Origin: CAVOBC01 sp963693635
GTDB lineage: Bacteria > Pseudomonadota > Gammaproteobacteria > Pseudomonadales > Azotimanducaceae
Length of the DNA: 8,097 nucleotides
Assembly: GCA_963693635.1 (NCBI GenBank)
Contig: CAVOBC010000217.1
Coordinates: 1 to 8,097, forward strand
Direction: 5' to 3'
Of the stretch, positions 5,073-8,097 are shown one piece after another; the first letter of the stretch is position 1; every line of letters starts with the position of its first letter. Position numbers and translations under genes: made by a program. Below the pieces are notes generated by a model, which was not told the DNA's origin, did no database searches, and saw nothing but the letters and a program-made list of their open reading frames with translations.

Positions 5073-6963
5073 CGACGCGAGCCCTGTCGTCCTGCAAGAG
5101 CGCACGGAGCGCTGCTACGAATTCCACGTTCTCAGACGGCGTTCGCGACGCGATGCGCAGGAAACGGTCCGCATCGGGCATGCTCTTGGCGGCACAGTCC
5201 TTGACCAGAATGTTGTGCTCGACATACAACCGGCGTGCGATGTCCGGCCCCGTGCAGCCTGGCTCCGTGAGCTTGCAGAGAATGAAGTTCGCGTCTGGCC
5301 TCACCGGCTCGATCCCGGGCAGTGCAACAAGGTCGTCGTAGAACCGGACGCATGCCTGCCGTGTCAAAACACAACTCTCATCGAACAATGTGCGGTATCG
5401 GCCAACGGTCCGCAGAAAGTCTTCCGCCAGGCCGTTGATGTTCCATATCGGCAAACAGGCGCGCACCGCGTTGATGAACGCCTGATCTGCGCTCAGCAGG
5501 TAACCGAGCCGAATGCCCGCAACCCCGAAGACCTTGCTCATGCTCTTGATCACGACAAGATTGGGGTGCTCGTGGACGACGTCCTCGACGCTGCCAGCGC
5601 TGCCGTCCCGCGAAAACTCGACGAAGGACTCATCAACGATCAGACGGCAATTGTGCGGCGCAAGCGTGGTTGCAAGCCGCAATATGTCACCACGATCAAC
5701 CGACAACGCTGTGGGATTGTTCGGCGTGACCACAATTGCTGTATCGGACCGCCACTCGATGGCGGAGGCCGCAAAGGCGTCCACATCAAGCTCGAATGTC
5801 ACCGGGTCCAGAGGAAATCGGTTCAGCTCCGCAGGTTCGATGACTTCTTCGTATTCGTTGAACGACGGAATCGGAATCGTCAGACGCTGCTGGAATTGAT
5901 TACCCAGCACCTTGATCAACTCGGCAGCACCATTGGCGACCGCGAGTTGGTCAGGATTGGCACCCGTCCAGTTGGAAACAAGGCGAGCGAGCTCAGACTG
6001 CGCCACCGGATAGTTGGTGACAATCTCACGCAGATGGCCATGGAAGACGTCGAGCATGGCCTCGGGCGGGAAATGCATGTTGTAGAGATACGAGTGGTCG
6101 ACAAAGCCGTAGCGCCAGTAAGCGCCATGTAGCTTCTGCACACGATCAAATTGCAGATCCCTGTCCAGAAACAGGAACTCGGCGGCATCGAGATCCCGGT
6201 CGTCGTCAATCTCGGACCAGCGACTGCCGGACACGTCGACGGCGGCCATGTCGATCAGCCCCTCGTCTACGCAGTCCTTGAACACGGTCTCGTAGTACGC
6301 ATCCACCTGCCTTGCTTCAAGCGCCGCGCTTAGGCGCGGCACGATTTCGGCGAGCGCCTCGGCGCGCAGCAGATAGATGTTCACGGTCTTGAAGGTACCA
6401 GAGTGGTCGAAACCCTTACCCTGATCCGAACCGAGCGCAAAGCTCGTAACCCGTCCGCTCGCATCCGGTCGCACAACCGTGCCAGACAGCGACGGATCGT
6501 ACGGCGCAACCGCAGCGGCACTGCCTGGCTCCGCAAAAAGCGTAGCCACAACGCCCGGGTCGAATGCGATGTCGGCTTCAAGCAGCACGACGTCGCGGTC
6601 GAGGTGGGCCCTTGCATCCCACAGGGAGCGCAGATTGTTGGTCGTTGCATAGTCAGGCGCATCGACATAGCGGATGTCGATGCCAGCGTAGCGCGCACCG
6701 ATCCTCGCGCGCAGGACGTCACTTTTGTAGCCGACCACAATCAGGGCCTCGGTGATGCCCTCGGACGCGAGCGCGCGCAGCGCACGTTCAAGAATCGATT
6801 CGCCGCCGACTTCGACCAGACACTTCGGTGCATCCCAGGTCTTGGCATGCAGCCGACTGCCTCTGCCTGCCGCCAGGATGACTGCGCGACGCACCGGCCG
6901 CGGTTCCGATCTCAACGCAACCGCGATACCGCCTGACTGACGCTCGGCCGTGTTACTCGTCAA
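5065..6963 (-). CDS. Fusion of a LicC/MobA-like nucleotidyltransferase and a HisC/CobD-like PLP enzyme, 632 aa
   Basis: The N-terminal domain (25-265) is a sugar-/choline-phosphate-type nucleotidyltransferase: VILAAGRGSRL at 28-38 binds the NTP, PKCLVEVGG (46-54) supplies Lys47, YATTNNLRSLW (105-115) is the NN-x-x-SL motif of LicC-like enzymes, and EAD (129-131) with WSEIDDDRDL (249-258) supply likely metal ligands. The C-terminal domain (about 280-630) is a fold-type I PLP enzyme of the HisC/CobD kind: AVANGAAELIKVLG (341-354), VTPNNPTAL (412-420), VDESFVEF (443-450, Asp444), and SMSKVFGVAGIRLGY (474-488) with Lys477 as the Schiff-base lysine; FLRIASR (601-607) carries the substrate-binding Arg. 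By family, such a fusion would form or use a phospho-amine and activate it, probably with CTP. The start is TTG at 6963, overlapping the previous stop (TTGA), with GGGAG 7 bases upstream; later GTG/TTG starts before residue 25 cannot be excluded. Both domains look full length with no missing motif. A decarboxylase rather than transaminase activity is possible, as in CobD. Confidence 0.9.
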   Translation of the reverse strand: MTSNTAERQSGGIAVALRSEPRPVRRAVILAAGRGSRLHAKTWDAPKCLVEVGGESILERALRALASEGITEALIVVGYKSDVLRARIGARYAGIDIRYVDAPDYATTNNLRSLWDARAHLDRDVVLLEADIAFDPGVVATLFAEPGSAAAVAPYDPSLSGTVVRPDASGRVTSFALGSDQGKGFDHSGTFKTVNIYLLRAEALAEIVPRLSAALEARQVDAYYETVFKDCVDEGLIDMAAVDVSGSRWSEIDDDRDLDAAEFLFLDRDLQFDRVQKLHGAYWRYGFVDHSYLYNMHFPPEAMLDVFHGHLREIVTNYPVAQSELARLVSNWTGANPDQLAVANGAAELIKVLGNQFQQRLTIPIPSFNEYEEVIEPAELNRFPLDPVTFELDVDAFAASAIEWRSDTAIVVTPNNPTALSVDRGDILRLATTLAPHNCRLIVDESFVEFSRDGSAGSVEDVVHEHPNLVVIKSMSKVFGVAGIRLGYLLSADQAFINAVRACLPIWNINGLAEDFLRTVGRYRTLFDESCVLTRQACVRFYDDLVALPGIEPVRPDANFILCKLTEPGCTGPDIARRLYVEHNILVKDCAAKSMPDADRFLRIASRTPSENVEFVAALRALLQDDRARVDG

Positions 6964-6975
6964 ACTTCCGCTCCC
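6960..6975 (-). promoter_or_regulatory. TTG start with ribosome binding site and 4-base stop/start overlap
   Basis: The - strand reads GGGAG (6975-6971), 7 bases, then TTGA (6963-6960), where TTG starts the fusion gene and TGA ends the aminotransferase gene. The site lies inside the end of the aminotransferase gene, pointing to coupled translation of the two PLP-containing proteins. Confidence 0.55.
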
Positions 6976-8097
6976 GCAGTTGACTCAGCGGTCTGACTAA
7001 CAGACTCCCTGACGTCTACGTCGGCGGTAAAATACTCGCGCAACCGATCAATGCCTTCGTTATAACGATCGTCGCAAAATGCAAGCCGCAGATCGTTCGG
7101 CACGCCAAAGTCTGTGCCGGGCACAACCGCCACGTGCACTTTCTTCAGAATGTCCCGTGCGAGCTCTTTTGATGAAGCGAACCCGCGCTTAACAATCGCC
7201 TCACGACACCGCAACATCGCGTAGAAGCCCCCCTCCGCAGCGATCGGTTCGCAGCCCGAGCCAGCCAGCTTCGCCACCGTGTATTCCGCACGGGCGCGAT
7301 AGACGTCGGTCAGATGAGCGGGACTCTCTTCGTCGTTCAACGCTTCGATCATGCCGTGCTGATAGCACGGGTCAGTGCAAAGCAACGTGTGTTGTTGAAT
7401 CACCCGGAGGTTCTTCTGCAGTTGCTCGGGCAGGATCGCGAAGCCGATGCGCTTCGTGTACATGCGGTAGCCCTTGGAGAAACTGTTGGTCACTATGGTC
7501 ACGTCGTTCTGCTCAGGCATAAGCGTGAGCGGCGTTTCATAGTCGTCGTAGAACATGGTGTTGTTGTAAATCTCGTCATTGAGAACATAAGCGTTCTTAT
7601 CGACGATGTCATAGATCTGCCGCATCTCGTCCGGCGTCACGATATTGCCGATCGGATTGCCGGGGGAATTGATCACGACAAGGGATGTTTTCTCGGGCGA
7701 GAAGTTTCTGCGGAACGAGTCCATGTCGACCCGCTTGGTCGTGACGTCGATGTCGTAGAACTTTACCGTGGCACCGGCCAGGGTGGCGCAGTAGAGATAG
7801 AGCGCGTAATACGGACGTGGAATCATGATTTCGTATTCAGGCCCGGACAAGAGCTGAAATATGTTGCGGAATATGGGCGAACTGCCGGTATTGACGATCA
7901 CGTTCGAGTCGGAGATGTCGGTTTGATATCTCTTGTTGTAGAAATTCGCGATGGCTTCGCGTAACTCAGGAAGTCCCTCGGGATAGACCCGCCGCACAAA
8001 ATCCGGGTCCTTGAGGCTTGAGATCATTCGATCGAGCACGCGCTCAGGCATGGGCAGTTCCGAGACGCCGATCGTGAGTTTGATGACATCTGCGCCA
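6960..8097 (-). CDS. Class I/II PLP-dependent aminotransferase, 5' end beyond the window
   Basis: An internal ATG lies at 8051, but the frame continues to the right edge, reading ADVIKLTIGVSELPMPERVL, a normal aminotransferase N-terminal strand, so the gene begins outside the window. Numbering from the ATG at 8051: YPEGLPELREAIA (23-35), NTGSSPIF (54-61), the cofactor-ring segment INSPGNPIG (127-135), VLNDEIY (156-162) with Asp159 contacting the pyridine nitrogen, and the Schiff-base lysine Lys193 in NSFSKGY (189-195), with Arg201 in KRIGF binding the phosphate. LRLAF (321-325) carries the carboxylate-binding Arg322. These place it in the aspartate-aminotransferase fold I group. The last 20 or so residues are a polar, low-complexity tail. 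It would supply an amino donor step or make an amino substrate for the downstream fusion enzyme; the amino acceptor is unknown. It overlaps the fusion gene by 4 bases and is the first visible gene of the operon. Confidence 0.93.
   Translation of the reverse strand, partial: GADVIKLTIGVSELPMPERVLDRMISSLKDPDFVRRVYPEGLPELREAIANFYNKRYQTDISDSNVIVNTGSSPIFRNIFQLLSGPEYEIMIPRPYYALYLYCATLAGATVKFYDIDVTTKRVDMDSFRRNFSPEKTSLVVINSPGNPIGNIVTPDEMRQIYDIVDKNAYVLNDEIYNNTMFYDDYETPLTLMPEQNDVTIVTNSFSKGYRMYTKRIGFAILPEQLQKNLRVIQQHTLLCTDPCYQHGMIEALNDEESPAHLTDVYRARAEYTVAKLAGSGCEPIAAEGGFYAMLRCREAIVKRGFASSKELARDILKKVHVAVVPGTDFGVPNDLRLAFCDDRYNEGIDRLREYFTADVDVRESVSQTAESTAGAEV

Noticed and set aside
4954..6132. 392-codon open frame on the + strand
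   Set aside because: It lies antisense to the motif-rich fusion gene and LicD, and its translation has no recognisable motifs and an odd Arg/His/Asp-rich composition; it is a shadow of GC-rich codon use.
7314..7964. 216-codon open frame on the + strand
   Set aside because: It is antisense to the aminotransferase gene, which carries all the expected PLP motifs; its Val/Asp-rich translation mirrors the real frame.

Overview
The window reads as GC-rich chromosomal DNA from a bacterium, most likely a member of the Pseudomonadota. The basis is the codon bias toward G/C in third positions, Shine-Dalgarno-led genes, tightly packed reading frames, and a glutathione S-transferase (GST) next to a short-chain dehydrogenase. 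No rRNA, tRNA or marker protein is present, so the taxonomy stays loose. There is no insertion sequence, CRISPR array, tRNA or convincing factor-independent terminator.

The layout is two convergent blocks meeting at about 4087-4148. The left block runs on the + strand. It holds the last 21 codons of a gene cut by the window edge (2-67), then an unrecognised gene that appears frameshifted at an A-run near 391-394 (175 to at most 839). Next come a helix-hairpin-helix-like protein with an acidic tail (658-1530), a 192-base gap with a possible 25-codon ORF and a hairpin, a GST (1723-2331), a short-chain dehydrogenase/reductase (2363-3244), and a nucleotidyltransferase-fold protein (3322-3885). 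The last of these is cut by a TAA stop, but its frame continues 66 more codons with family-like sequence to 4086. Two of the genes in this block therefore look broken, by mutation or by assembly error.

The right block runs on the - strand and is a compact operon, read from the right edge leftwards. It begins with a class I/II aminotransferase whose 5' end is outside the window (6960-8097). A 632-residue fusion of a LicC/MobA-like nucleotidyltransferase with a HisC/CobD-like pyridoxal-phosphate (PLP) enzyme follows (5065-6963). The last gene is a LicD-family phosphotransferase with an extra C-terminal beta-sandwich-like domain (4149-5072). The genes overlap by 4 and 8 bases, which suggests translational coupling.

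The right block is the most interesting part. Its domain content fits a pathway in which PLP chemistry makes a small phosphorylated (or phosphonate) amine or amino-alcohol, the fused nucleotidyltransferase activates it as a CDP derivative, and LicD transfers the phospho-group to a glycan or other surface polymer. Phosphocholine, phosphoethanolamine, serinol phosphate and 2-aminoethylphosphonate are all possible cargos; the sequence alone does not choose between them.
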